Made by a program: the position numbers and the translations under genes. A stretch of DNA of 64,000 nt from Bacteroidota bacterium (GTDB taxonomy: Bacteria > Bacteroidota > Bacteroidia > Bacteroidales > UBA10428), in the NCBI GenBank assembly GCA_016699695.1, contig CP065006.1, positions 3,844,001 to 3,908,000 of the forward strand, written 5' to 3'. Positions within the stretch are counted from its first letter, which is position 1; the number at the start of each line of letters is the position of its first letter. Positions 8,392 through 17,885 of this stretch are shown here, one piece after another. The notes below the pieces were generated by a model. That model ran no database searches, was not told the DNA's origin, and saw only the letters and a program-made list of their open reading frames with translations.

Positions 8392-9061
8392 AGTGGGTTT
8401 TTTGTTTTATTTCTTTGTTCTATCAATCCCAATAAACAGCTAAAACGAAATATCCAAACAGTTTAGTGCAATTGGATTTTAAAATCCCGATTTAGCTTAA
8501 TTTTTAGAAATCTCACGTTTTCGATGGCTTTTAAAAATCAGCGCATTAAAATCTACTTGCAGTCAGAAATCAATTTGTGTCTGACTTATCTGCTTGCGCT
8601 GGAAGTCACGGTACAAAATAGGAGAGAAGCGTTTTGTAATCCGTGTATTAAAATTTACTTGCAGTCAGAAATCAATTTGTGTCTGACTTGTCAACTTGCA
8701 CTGGAAGTCACAATACGAGTAGGAGAGAGGCTCGTCAGAGATGGCTCTCCCAATAACTCTTAAATCATAGAGTTTTCATACGTTAAAAACATATCCAGTA
8801 GCAAATCATAACAAACTTCTCAAATCCTTCTGAGCGCTGAGTCCAAATGGTATCAGCATCATTGATTTCTTGCAGGTCAAATCAAAATAAAAGTGCAGCG
8901 ATAGGATTCCTGATGCAGAACGTTAACTACAGAGTAGAAACTTATGCCGGGCTACAGAGTCAAATCAAGATTGGTTTATGTAATCCCGAAGGATACCTAT
9001 CGGTGTACTTTACTTTCATCCGATTTCCAGGTGTCACGGTTTTGATGCCATTGCACGCAAC
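8383..9061 (-). mobile_element. Non-coding integron cassette, family Q, copy 1 (long form)
   Basis: About 680 bp bounded by GTTGCGTGCA and TGCACGCAAC. No credible frame on either strand. Contains two tandem units with the hairpin-forming segment GTCAGAAATCAATTTGTG-TCTGAC. Confidence 0.7.
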
Positions 9062-9186
9062 GGTACGCCAATATGAGCAGGCTGGGATTAAAACCATCAA
9101 CCCAAAAAACCAGCGATACCGCGGATTAAATATACAAACTTTTCTATTTCTGCAACCCCCAGCTTGCTTATATTGGCTGTTATAGC
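9055..9186 (-). other. attC site 9 (family P)
   Basis: Starts CACGCAACGG, ends GGCTGTTATAGCC. Same arms as attC 2. Confidence 0.85.
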
Positions 9187-9634
9187 CTGGTGGCGGCGTG
9201 TTAAAAGCGCAAAAGCTATATGGGCGCACAAGGTTTGGAACATCATTTTGCCCCCGGAACCGGATTTAATTGCTATCTCATCTATCTGCCGGGCGTTTAA
9301 TAGCTGCAGGACTTGTCACGGTGCCAGGCAAAGTGGCGGAAAAGTTGCTTCAAAAACCATTAGCCAAACCATTGGCTCAGAGGCTGAGTAAATGGTTATT
9401 ATTCAGCAGACAAAAGGCTTTATTGCCAAAAGAGCCAAAGCTTACTCATGGTTTTGGAACTGGTTTTTGAACTTTACCCAAGTTTTGTGACACTTTGCAA
9501 GCCGTTTCAATAGCGCTCCAATTAAATGAAGCGGTGGGACTGGGGCATGCAAAATGTGTGATCAAACCGGAGCTCACTTAGAAGCACTATCCAAAAAAAA
9601 GACCTTAAAATGGCAGGTGACACTTGGCTGTAAC
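9179..9634 (-). mobile_element. Non-coding integron cassette, family P, copy 2
   Basis: Slightly diverged copy (for example GGGCGTTTAAT and GGTGCCAGGC replace GGGCATTTAAT and GGTGCAAAGC). No gene seen. Confidence 0.7.
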
Positions 9635-9758
9635 GGATACATGTATAAAACGTTGGGGATTGCGGGCTTCGTCACTGTCTGCCGTTGCAAAAGCTGATGC
9701 GGGGCAGAATACTTCAATTAACCACTTAAACCCCAATGTTTTATACATGATGTTGGGC
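9628..9758 (-). other. attC site 10
   Basis: Starts CTGTAACGG, ends GATGTTGGGC. Arms CATGTATAAAACGTTGGGG and CCCCAATGTTTTATACATG, one G/A difference. Confidence 0.85.
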
Positions 9759-9768
9759 ACTGTTAATT

Positions 9769-10491
9769 TTATTTCTTTTCATTTTCCAATCGTCTAATTG
9801 CCGTTTCATTTGTATCAGAATCAACACCTTTCAATAGTAACAGAGTCCTCTTTCTTCTGTCTTTATAGCGAAGTTCGGTCAACAATCTGTCAGGGTTGTT
9901 ATTCAATTCTTGTATTCTTTGGTTGTAATATGCGTAAACAGCTGTGTCTTTCTGATAAAAGTACTGATACTCTAGTTTTGCCTTTTCTGGTTCTCCTTGA
10001 ATTTCGTAAAGATTTCCAATATACCACCTGAAGTCATGATTTAATTCTGCTGCTGCTTTTAGTAGGGTCATTGCTTTATCATAGTCTCTTTGCTTGACAT
10101 AACAGCCTGCCTTGTTTGCCATATTTCTTGGAGAGTCGAAAGTCAACGATTCTGTCGTCTTAAAACGCTCGAGAGCAAGGTCAATCTTGTCATTGTCGTA
10201 ATAGATTTCACCAATGATAGTGTGAAGATTAGAAACCTTCCATTCGTCAAGAGATTTGTCATTTTCTATTAATGAGTCAGCATAGTTTACTCCAAAACTC
10301 AAGTTACTGTCTGTGCGTTTGTATAATTCTTCAATTTTAGCTTCCCATGCGTAAACTTCCTTGTTCTGTTGTTCAGCTTGCTTAGCAAAATCTTCTTTTA
10401 CATCGTCCATAAAATCGTTCATGTTTCTCTGTTTAGGCTGGCAACCAAAGAGAAAGGTCAGTATTGCTAATATGGAAATTGTCTGTTTCAT
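9769..10491 (-). CDS. TPR lipoprotein
   Basis: 241 residues from the chosen Met; MKQTISILAILTFLFGCQ is a lipoprotein signal. The mature part is helical with TPR-like repeats: IIGEIYYDNDKIDLALERFK, NKAGCYVKQRDYDKAMTLLK and IGNLYEIQGEPEKAKLEY. TPR lipoproteins usually act as membrane-anchored scaffolds. Nothing in the cassette names a partner. The upstream Met (10506) lies in the attC border, so it was rejected as the start. Confidence 0.7.
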   Translation of the reverse strand: MKQTISILAILTFLFGCQPKQRNMNDFMDDVKEDFAKQAEQQNKEVYAWEAKIEELYKRTDSNLSFGVNYADSLIENDKSLDEWKVSNLHTIIGEIYYDNDKIDLALERFKTTESLTFDSPRNMANKAGCYVKQRDYDKAMTLLKAAAELNHDFRWYIGNLYEIQGEPEKAKLEYQYFYQKDTAVYAYYNQRIQELNNNPDRLLTELRYKDRRKRTLLLLKGVDSDTNETAIRRLENEKK

Positions 10492-10499
10492 TTTAATAG

Positions 10500-10633
10500 T
10501 GCCCAACGGGCCGCCAATATGAGCAGGCTGGGATTAAAACCAACAAGCTATCAAACTAACGATACTGTGGATTAAATATACAAACTTTTCTATTTCAGCA
10601 ACCCCCAGCTTGCTTATATTGGCTGTTAGCCAC
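10500..10633 (-). other. attC site 11 (family P variant)
   Basis: Starts GCCCAACGGGCCGCCAATATG, ends GGCTGTTAGCC. It has the arms of family P but a diverged centre, and it is carried by a different gene cassette. Confidence 0.85.
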
Positions 10634-11699
10634 TGGGCATAGTAAGACTTATATCAATATCATTTAATATTTTAATTATTCTCTCAATATTGTCAAAGTC
10701 GGGATATTCTTGAATAAGTTGTTCTCCGAATTTCTTTGAAAGTTCCAGATACCTCTTCTTTTCTATCGGTTCACACTCATAACTAAAGTATAGTAAACAA
10801 AACTTCTCAAGTATCCTTGGTTTTAATTGTGTATCAGGGTATCTGGATAATATTTCAGAATACTTCTCAATATAGTATAGATTAGCGGAATTACTACCTC
10901 CTTCATGTGAACCACTCTCATTGTAGTCTAATTTTTTAAATAAAACATCATCTGCATACTTGCTATTGGGATAAAGACTTAAGAGGCTATCATAATATGA
11001 GAATGGATAGGTCATGTCAATCATAACCTCACCTTCTTTGCCAACTTTTTTAAACAACTCAAAATAATTATTACCTAACTGCCAATAAATATAATCAACT
11101 TGAGAATCACCATTTTTCAAGTCTTGATTTTTTTTATAAATCCTTTTAACCAATTCAATGTCCTCGATGTACTTATTTGTTCTATAATCACTATAGTAAC
11201 TATTAATGATGGAATCATATCTTAGAACTGTAAAAATTTCACCCTCATAATTTGCAAATCTTATTAAACTAAAATAATAAAAGGCTCGTTTCTCCTCTGT
11301 TTTAATCGAATCATTTACAAACTTCTCTATGTCCAATAACTCTCTATATGATGCGTTTAAATAACTTAGCTTTAAAGTATATTCATCCAAATATCTCTTG
11401 ATAAAAATATTTTTAGTATTTCCAAATTGATCATAAATCTTACAATATATTTTGAAATAACTAATAAAGTCGCTTGATTTTTTCAATCCAATAGAATCAG
11501 CATATCTCTTGAATTCATTCAATTCCTTTATCGATGGAATTTCATCATTATTCTGATTAATAGATTCATCTTTTTTATCCTGCTTTGAAGCATTTTCAGT
11601 AAGACTTGAGTTTATATCTTGCACCTTATTCTTAGTCTCATTATCACAAGAGCAGCTAAACCCAATTAGAATAAAATAAATAATTGCTATCTTTTTCAT
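10626..11699 (-). CDS. Lipoprotein with TPR/BamD-like repeats
   Basis: 357 residues from Met at 11699. The N-terminus MKKIAIIYFILIGFSCSC is a lipoprotein signal followed by a charged linker to about residue 65. The C-terminal half has helical repeats with the turn signature LYPNSKYADDVLF and RYPDTQLKPRILEK, as in BamD/YbgF-type TPR proteins. The upstream Met at 11738 falls inside the attC and was rejected. Function unknown; probably an envelope scaffold. Confidence 0.65.
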   Translation of the reverse strand: MKKIAIIYFILIGFSCSCDNETKNKVQDINSSLTENASKQDKKDESINQNNDEIPSIKELNEFKRYADSIGLKKSSDFISYFKIYCKIYDQFGNTKNIFIKRYLDEYTLKLSYLNASYRELLDIEKFVNDSIKTEEKRAFYYFSLIRFANYEGEIFTVLRYDSIINSYYSDYRTNKYIEDIELVKRIYKKNQDLKNGDSQVDYIYWQLGNNYFELFKKVGKEGEVMIDMTYPFSYYDSLLSLYPNSKYADDVLFKKLDYNESGSHEGGSNSANLYYIEKYSEILSRYPDTQLKPRILEKFCLLYFSYECEPIEKKRYLELSKKFGEQLIQEYPDFDNIERIIKILNDIDISLTMPSG

Positions 11700-11723
11700 T
11701 GTGAGGTATTTTGATTGCCTTGT

Positions 11724-11856
11724 GGCTAACGCCCCCATGGTATGGTGTCGTGCGGGATTACGAAGCGATTTCTTATCAGATTACACCGACCTTTTTTACT
11801 AACTACAAACGCTCGAATACCTCTGAAACCCGCATGCAATATACCATGTGTTAGGT
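11724..11856 (-). other. attC site 12
   Basis: Starts TGGCTAACGCC, ends GTGTTAGGTTGC. Arms CATGGTATGGTGTCGTGCGGG and CCCGCATGCAATATACCATG. Confidence 0.8.
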
Positions 11857-12615
11857 TGCGTAATTTATTTTTCCATTCTATTCAACCACCAATGATAATA
11901 ATTTATATATCTCTCATTATCAACAGCAAAAAAGTCTATGTATACAATCTCTGCTAAAAGATACTTTTCTCCGCTAAAATAACTCTCAGTTACAATTTTT
12001 CCGTCCGATATTCCAGTTATTCTAAAGCCTATTTTCATAAAAATATCCCTATCAACATTCCCGTTTTCATCCTTTTTGAATTTTACAAAGGCATTTGCCT
12101 TATCCATAGGTAGTGGTATACTTTTAAATTCAGATGTATTTATAAAACTAATACGCAAGTCAGTTAATTTAACACGATCTCTATTTATATCATCAGGTGT
12201 TAATCCTTCCCATAAGTCGCTATAAACTTGTGTTCCATTATGAATCCATTTTATAGGAAAAGACTCTGAATCAAAATCGTAGTTTTCCACTTCATCTTCG
12301 AAAAGTATAGTGAATATTTCATTTTTGTTTTGTTTCGCTATCAAACTATTTAGCTCTGCTTGAGTATTTTTAATTCCTTTATGAAATTCAAATTCATCTT
12401 CTCGTATTGAATTGAATTTTTCCCTCTCAAATAGGTATAAATACTCCTTTGCTAAATCTTTAGTAATCTCAGACTCTCTTGATATATATTGCAAAAATGC
12501 TATACTATCAGAAATATAAAACTTATTTCCCCAAATTGATTCGTAAAATTTTTTATTGAGATTTGCAATTTCATCTGCCTCGATAGCATTATCAATATCG
12601 ACGAAATAATTAATT

Positions 12616-14108
12616 CTACTTTAACAGATTTACAATTTTGAATATGAGTAATTTATATCACGCTGTCGTTTTAAATGCCGGTCATAAATTCTATCAATCA
12701 TTTGTTCTTCGGTCATCTGTTTATAAAGTTTAAAAGTGATAAATTCTTTAATATCACGAGCCGATAGTAAAGGTAAATCATCAAAGCAATGCAATTTTTC
12801 TTTTAAAATAAATGACGAGACCAAAAAGTTTAATGCAACCTGGTGTTGCCATGCAAGCCATTTTCGTGTCTGAAACTGGTCTAGCCCGAGTATCTGTTTT
12901 GATTCTTTTATGCAATGTTCTACAAAGTACCGTTGTGCTTGCATATAGGCTATAGCTTTCTTAGTGTATTGTTCAAGATTAGCATTGGTAAAAGAATATT
13001 TTATTTCGTCCTTGCCTTCTTTGGTTTTCGTTTTACGGATAACCAGTAACCTTTGCTCTACTTGCATTTTACTGTTATTGATTATCCAAAGCTTTATAAA
13101 ATGATAGTCAGCTACAAGAACTCCTTTGGCTGTATTACGAACACTAATACGCTGCCAATTTTCGTCATTTAAAGTCTGTAAATATTTTGATACACTTAAT
13201 TCGTCTGTAGTTGCTTTTAATTTCTTGGGTTCACGACCCTTATTGCTTTTTCGCTCGGGAATAGCCAAGTCAGGACGTTCCAAATATATTTTTTGGTCTT
13301 TATGGATATCCAGCATGTACAGATAACCAAGCAAATCTATGCTGCTGGCAAAATCCACATCGTTACCATAATAACCATCGCCTCCAATAAAATCGAAGAT
13401 GATGCCATTGGTTACTTGCTGGCGAATAATTTCTAATGCCAGTTCGAGCTTAGTTTTAAATGTTCGGTGCTTTACAGGAACGCCTGCTTTTTCGCATCTT
13501 GTCTTGTCGTCACACCAAGCCTTGGGAAGGTATAGTCGGGCATCAACCATTGATGCAAAATCCCCATTACTTAAACAAGCAAATACCGCAACCTGACTAT
13601 TTGATAGTTTCCCTACATTCCCACAATATTGATGTCCAACGCCTACGCTATGGTCGCCTTTTTTTACCCAACCACTTTCATCAATAATCAATCCTGTAAG
13701 TTTTCTTTTGGGTAAAACCTGGCTTACTTCCTGGGCTACTTGATTTATCAAAACTCGATGATCCCAGTTAGACTCAGTTATAAAGTGCTGCATTTGATGG
13801 TAGTTAGCTCCCAAATCTTCGCTTATTCTTTCAATATTGCGCATCTGACTTTGTATTATTCCTAATGAATATTGCTGTGCTTTGTCAAAGAACTTCTTTG
13901 TTGAATTACAAAATACATGCTGATAATCATTAAGGTGAACACTAACTCGCTCTATTACAGAGGTCAGTGTTTTTCCATATCGATTATTATTTTTACGTTG
14001 TATTAAACATTTTTCGGAACGATAAGCCTGTTTTTCTGTGCATTGAAGATACTGAATTTCCTTGAAATATCAATGTTTACAAGGGTTTTGTTTAATCTGT
14101 TAAAGTAG
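12616..14108 (-). mobile_element. IS701-family insertion sequence
   Basis: 1,493 bp with perfect 15-bp terminal inverted repeats CTACTTTAACAGATT / AATCTGTTAAAGTAG, flanked by a 4-bp AATT direct repeat (12612-12615 and 14109-14112). Four-base duplications are normal for IS701. It carries one transposase gene on the minus strand. It sits inside the coding part of a cassette, not in an attC. Confidence 0.88.
12630..13844 (-). CDS. IS701-family transposase
   Basis: At least 404 residues of the DDE_5-type transposase: LTGLIIDESGWVKKGDHSVG near residue 55, FDFIGGDGYYGNDVDF near 150, and a C-terminal IKEFITFKLYKQMTEEQMI. The frame stays open upstream of the first Met to about 14069 (..KKFFDKAQQYSLGIIQSQM), and that segment looks like the normal family N-terminus. 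The true start is therefore probably upstream at a non-ATG codon, or an ATG was lost. It catalyses cut-and-paste movement of its element. Confidence 0.85.
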   Translation of the reverse strand: MRNIERISEDLGANYHQMQHFITESNWDHRVLINQVAQEVSQVLPKRKLTGLIIDESGWVKKGDHSVGVGHQYCGNVGKLSNSQVAVFACLSNGDFASMVDARLYLPKAWCDDKTRCEKAGVPVKHRTFKTKLELALEIIRQQVTNGIIFDFIGGDGYYGNDVDFASSIDLLGYLYMLDIHKDQKIYLERPDLAIPERKSNKGREPKKLKATTDELSVSKYLQTLNDENWQRISVRNTAKGVLVADYHFIKLWIINNSKMQVEQRLLVIRKTKTKEGKDEIKYSFTNANLEQYTKKAIAYMQAQRYFVEHCIKESKQILGLDQFQTRKWLAWQHQVALNFLVSSFILKEKLHCFDDLPLLSARDIKEFITFKLYKQMTEEQMIDRIYDRHLKRQRDINYSYSKL

Positions 14109-14499
14109 AATTAAATAGTGTATTGATTTCTAATGCAGCTATATGTTTACCATCAGGCTGTATTAGAAAGTATCTAATAGGATAACTTTTAAATCGTCTA
14201 TCGTAGATTGTTTTTTCACCTGTCGAACTTGTGTAAATATATAATACATCTGCTTTTGATGTTAAACCCTTGTTGGTGTATAATGATAAAAATTCATTAT
14301 TAAAGTTTTTTGGCTCAGTGATATAAATATTATCACCAACTTTATAAACATGTCCGTTTTTAGCAGTATAAGGGTCATAAGATTTTAGGTATTTTTGACT
14401 AAACCCAGCTATTGAAAATGAAATCAATAATAATGTCATTAGTTTTCTCATAGTTTATTATTTAATTGATAATTATTGTAGTATCTGAGGTTTTTATGC

Positions 14500-14633
14500 A
14501 ACCTAACGCCCAGCAGTATGCGCAGTGCGGGAATTTTGGAAAGCCCTACTGTCAGCACTACTGAATGTTGATTGCTTGTACATAGCCCAAATATAGCAAA
14601 ACAACCCGTATTGCGTATACTGCTTGTTGCGTG
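14500..14633 (-). other. attC site 13 (family Q)
   Basis: Starts AACCTAACGCC, ends CTTGTTGCGTG. Same arms as attC 8. Confidence 0.85.
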
Positions 14634-15211
14634 CAGTGGGTTTTTGTTTTAAAATTTTGTCCTTTTGTCCAAATAGATAATGAAGGTCAAATATCCACGG
14701 TTAGTTAATGTCTTTTACAATTTTAAATCCCGATGGCAGCTTAATTTTTAGAAATCTCACGTTTTCGATAGCCTTTAAAAATCAGCGCATAAAAATCTAC
14801 TTGCAGCCAGAAGTCAATTTGTGTCTGACTTATCTACTTGCACTGGAAGTCACAATACGAGTAGGAGCGAGGCTCGTCAGAATTGGCTCTCCCAATAACT
14901 CTTAAATCATTAAATCATAGAGTTTTCATACGTTAAAAACATATCCAGTAGCAAATCATAACAAACTTCTCAAATCCTATCGAGCGTTGAGTCCAAATGG
15001 TATCAGCATCATTGATTTCTTGCAGGTCAAATCAAAATAAAAGTGCAGCGATAGGAATCCTGATGCAGAACGCTAACTACGGAGTAGAAACTTATGCCGG
15101 GCTACCAAGTCAGATTTGAATCGGTTCACACAATCCCGAAGGATACCTATCGGTGTACTTTACTTTCATCCGATTTCCAGGTGTCACGGTTTTGATGCCA
15201 TTGCACGCAAC
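14626..15211 (-). mobile_element. Non-coding integron cassette, family Q, copy 2 (short form)
   Basis: 586 bp with one hairpin unit instead of two. It appears identical to the copy at 17042-17627. No gene seen. Confidence 0.7.
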
Positions 15212-15337
15212 GGTACGCCAATATGAGCAGGCTGGGATTAAAACCATCAACCCAAAAAACCAGCGATACCGCGGATTAAATATACAAACTTTTCTATTTC
15301 TGCAACACCCAGCTTGCTTATATTGGCTGTTATAGCC
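15204..15337 (-). other. attC site 14 (family P)
   Basis: Starts CACGCAACGG, ends GGCTGTTATAGCC. Confidence 0.85.
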
Positions 15338-15781
15338 TGGTGGCGGCGTGTTAAAAGCGCAAAGCTATATGGGCGCACAAGGTTTGGAACATCATTTTGC
15401 CCCCGGAACCGGATTTAATTGCTATCTCATCTATCTGCCGGGCATTTAATAGCTGCAGGACTTGTCAGGGTGCAAAGCAAAGTGGCGGAAAAGTTGTTTC
15501 AAAAACCATTAGCCAAACCATTGGCTCAGAGGCTGAGTAAATGGTTATTATTCAGCAGACAAAAGGCTTTATTGCCAAAAGAGCCAAAGCTTACTCATGG
15601 TTTTGGAATTGGTTTTGAACTTTACCCAAGTTTTGTGACACTTTGCAAGCCGTTAAAATAGCATTCCAATTAAATGAAGCGGTGGGACTGGGGCATGCAA
15701 AATGTGTTATCAAACCGGAGCTAACTTAGAAGCACAATCCAAAAAAAGACCTTAAAATGGCAGGTGACACTTGGCTGTAAC
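15329..15781 (-). mobile_element. Non-coding integron cassette, family P, copy 3
   Basis: First of three P cassettes in direct tandem. TAGCTTTG (minus, 15367-15360) faces out of the low end. No gene seen. Confidence 0.7.
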
Positions 15782-15905
15782 GGTACGCCAATATGAGCAG
15801 GCTGGGATTAAAACCATCAACGCAACAAAGCAGCGATACCGCGGATTAAATATACAAACTTTTCTATTTCTGCAACCCCCAGCTTGCTTATATTGGCTGT
15901 TATAG
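15775..15905 (-). other. attC site 15 (family P)
   Basis: Starts CTGTAACGG, ends GGCTGTTATAGCC. The centre differs from attC 14 (CAACGCAACAAAGCAGC). Confidence 0.85.
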
Positions 15906-16351
15906 CCTGGTGGCGGCGTGTTAAAAGCGCAAAGCTATATGGGCGCACAAGGTTTGGAACATCATTTTGCCCCCGGAACCGGATTTAATTGCTATCTCAT
16001 CTATCTGCCGGGCATTTAATAGCTGCAGGACTTGTCAGGGTGCAAAGCAAAGTGGCGGAAAAGTTGTTTCAAAACCATTAGCCAAACCATTGGCTCAGAG
16101 GCTGAGTAAATGGTTATTATTCAGCAGACAAAAGGCTTTATTGCCAAAAGAGCCAAAGCTTACTCATGGTTTTGGAACTGGTTTTTGAACTTTACCCAAG
16201 TTTTGTGACACTTTGCAAGCCTTAAAATAGCACACCAATTAAATGAAGGGGTGGGACTGGGGCATGCAAAATGTGTTATCAAACCGGAGCTAACTTAGAT
16301 GCACTATCAGTAAAATGACCTTAAAATTGGCAGGTGACACTTGGCTGTAAC
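15899..16351 (-). mobile_element. Non-coding integron cassette, family P, copy 4
   Basis: Second of the tandem trio. Has four A where the other copies have five in TTTCAAAAACCATTAG, which breaks the only long frame (on the opposite strand). Confidence 0.7.
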
Positions 16352-16477
16352 GGTACGCCAATATGAGCAGGCTGGGCTTAAAACCGCCAACCCAAAAAAC
16401 CAGCGATACCGCGGATTAAATATACAAACTTTTCTATTTCTGCAACCCCCAGCTTGCTTATATTGGCTGTTATAGCC
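16345..16477 (-). other. attC site 16 (family P)
   Basis: Starts CTGTAACGG, ends GGCTGTTATAGCC. Centre variant GGGCTTAAAACCGCC. Confidence 0.85.
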
Positions 16478-16923
16478 TGGTGGCGGCGTGTTAAAAGCGC
16501 AAAGCTATATGGGCGCACAAGGTTTGGAACATCATTTTGCCCCCGGAACCGGATTTAATTGCTATCTCATCTATCTGCCGGGCATTTAATAGCTGCAGGA
16601 CTTGTCAGGGTGCAAAGCAAAGTGGCGGAAAAGTTGTTTCAAAAACCATTAGCCAAACCATTGGCTCAGAGGCTGAGTAAATGGTTATTATTCAGCAGAC
16701 AAAAGGCTTTATTGCCAAAAGAGCCAAAGCTTACTCATGGTTTTGGAATTGGTTTTTGAACTTTACCCAAGTTTTGTGACACTTTGCAATCCGTTACAAT
16801 AGCGCTCCAATTAAATGAAGGGGTGGGACTGGGGCATGCAAAATGTGTTATCAAACCGGAGCTAACTTAGATGCACTATCAGTAAAATGACCTTAAAATT
16901 GGCAGGTGACACTTGGCTGTAAC
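16469..16923 (-). mobile_element. Non-coding integron cassette, family P, copy 5
   Basis: Third of the tandem trio. No gene seen. Confidence 0.7.
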
Positions 16924-17046
16924 GCCCAGCAGTATGCGCAGTGCGGGAATTTTGGAAAGCCCTACTGTCAGCACTACTGAATGTTGATTGCTTGTACATA
17001 GCCCAAATATAGCAAAACAACCCGTATTGCGTATACTGCTTGTTGC
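16917..17046 (-). other. attC site 17 (family Q)
   Basis: Starts CTGTAACGCC, ends CTTGTTGCGTG. Confidence 0.85.
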
Positions 17047-17627
17047 GTGCAGTGGGTTTTTGTTTTAAAATTTTGTCCTTTTGTCCAAATAGATAATGAA
17101 GGTCAAATATCCACGGTTAGTTAATGTCTTTTACAATTTTAAATCCCGATGGCAGCTTAATTTTTAGAAATCTCACGTTTTCGATAGCCTTTAAAAATCA
17201 GCGCATAAAAATCTACTTGCAGCCAGAAGTCAATTTGTGTCTGACTTATCTACTTGCACTGGAAGTCACAATACGAGTAGGAGCGAGGCTCGTCAGAATT
17301 GGCTCTCCCAATAACTCTTAAATCATTAAATCATAGAGTTTTCATACGTTAAAAACATATCCAGTAGCAAATCATAACAAACTTCTCAAATCCTATCGAG
17401 CGTTGAGTCCAAATGGTATCAGCATCATTGATTTCTTGCAGGTCAAATCAAAATAAAAGTGCAGCGATAGGAATCCTGATGCAGAACGCTAACTACGGAG
17501 TAGAAACTTATGCCGGGCTACCAAGTCAGATTTGAATCGGTTCACACAATCCCGAAGGATACCTATCGGTGTACTTTACTTTCATCCGATTTCCAGGTGT
17601 CACGGTTTTGATGCCATTGCACGCAAC
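17042..17627 (-). mobile_element. Non-coding integron cassette, family Q, copy 3 (short form)
   Basis: Appears identical to copy 2. No gene seen. Confidence 0.7.
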
Positions 17628-17754
17628 GGCTGACGCTATGGCAAGTGCGGGAATAGATTGTTGCTCAACTGTCTGCCAGCACAAATGTAGATAAAGATTC
17701 CAAATGTTTCAACGAACACGCAAACCCGCATTTGCTATAGCGTTTGTTATGCGT
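17620..17754 (-). other. attC site 18 (family R)
   Basis: Starts ACGCAACGG, ends GTTTGTTATGCG. Arms CGCTATGGCAAGTGCGGG and CCCGCATTTGCTATAGCG, two G/A differences. It is the attC of the restriction-modification cassette. Confidence 0.85.
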
Positions 17755-17811
17755 TCGCCCTTGTTTTTCTGCCTTGTATCTATAAATTGTCTTGTCTGGG
17801 TGCGTTGGCTT

Positions 17812-17874
17812 GGTAGCTCTTTTGCATTTTTTAATGTGGCTTTGTGCGTTGGCAAAAAATGCAAATGTGCTACC
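17812..17874. repeat. Covarying hairpin element HP1 (left end of R-M cassette)
   Basis: GGTAGC-TCTT-TTGCATTTTTT ... AAAAAATGCAA-ATGT-GCTACC. Outer and inner stems pair fully around the mismatched TCTT/ATGT loop. GTGCGTTGGC occurs before the stem and in the loop. Ends 12 bp from the methyltransferase stop. Confidence 0.8.
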
Positions 17875-17885
17875 AAAAGCGTCGG

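Larger units (their letters stand above)
11865..14451 (-). pseudogene. Secreted protein gene interrupted by IS701 element
   Basis: The gene starts at 14451 with a signal peptide (MRKLMTLLLISFSIAGFSQ) and its 5' part runs to the IS at 14108. Removing the IS (12616-14108) and one copy of the AATT duplication rejoins the frame exactly (..NTLFN-YFVDIDNAIEADEI..), giving one protein of about 370 residues that ends WWLNRMEK at 11865. The fragments left today are a 119-residue secreted N-terminus and an orphan C-terminal frame. The parent family is not recognised. Confidence 0.8.

Noticed and set aside
8960..9229. 89-codon minus-strand frame across an attC and two cassettes
   Set aside because: It crosses a recombination site and joins parts of unrelated cassettes, with no initiation signal.
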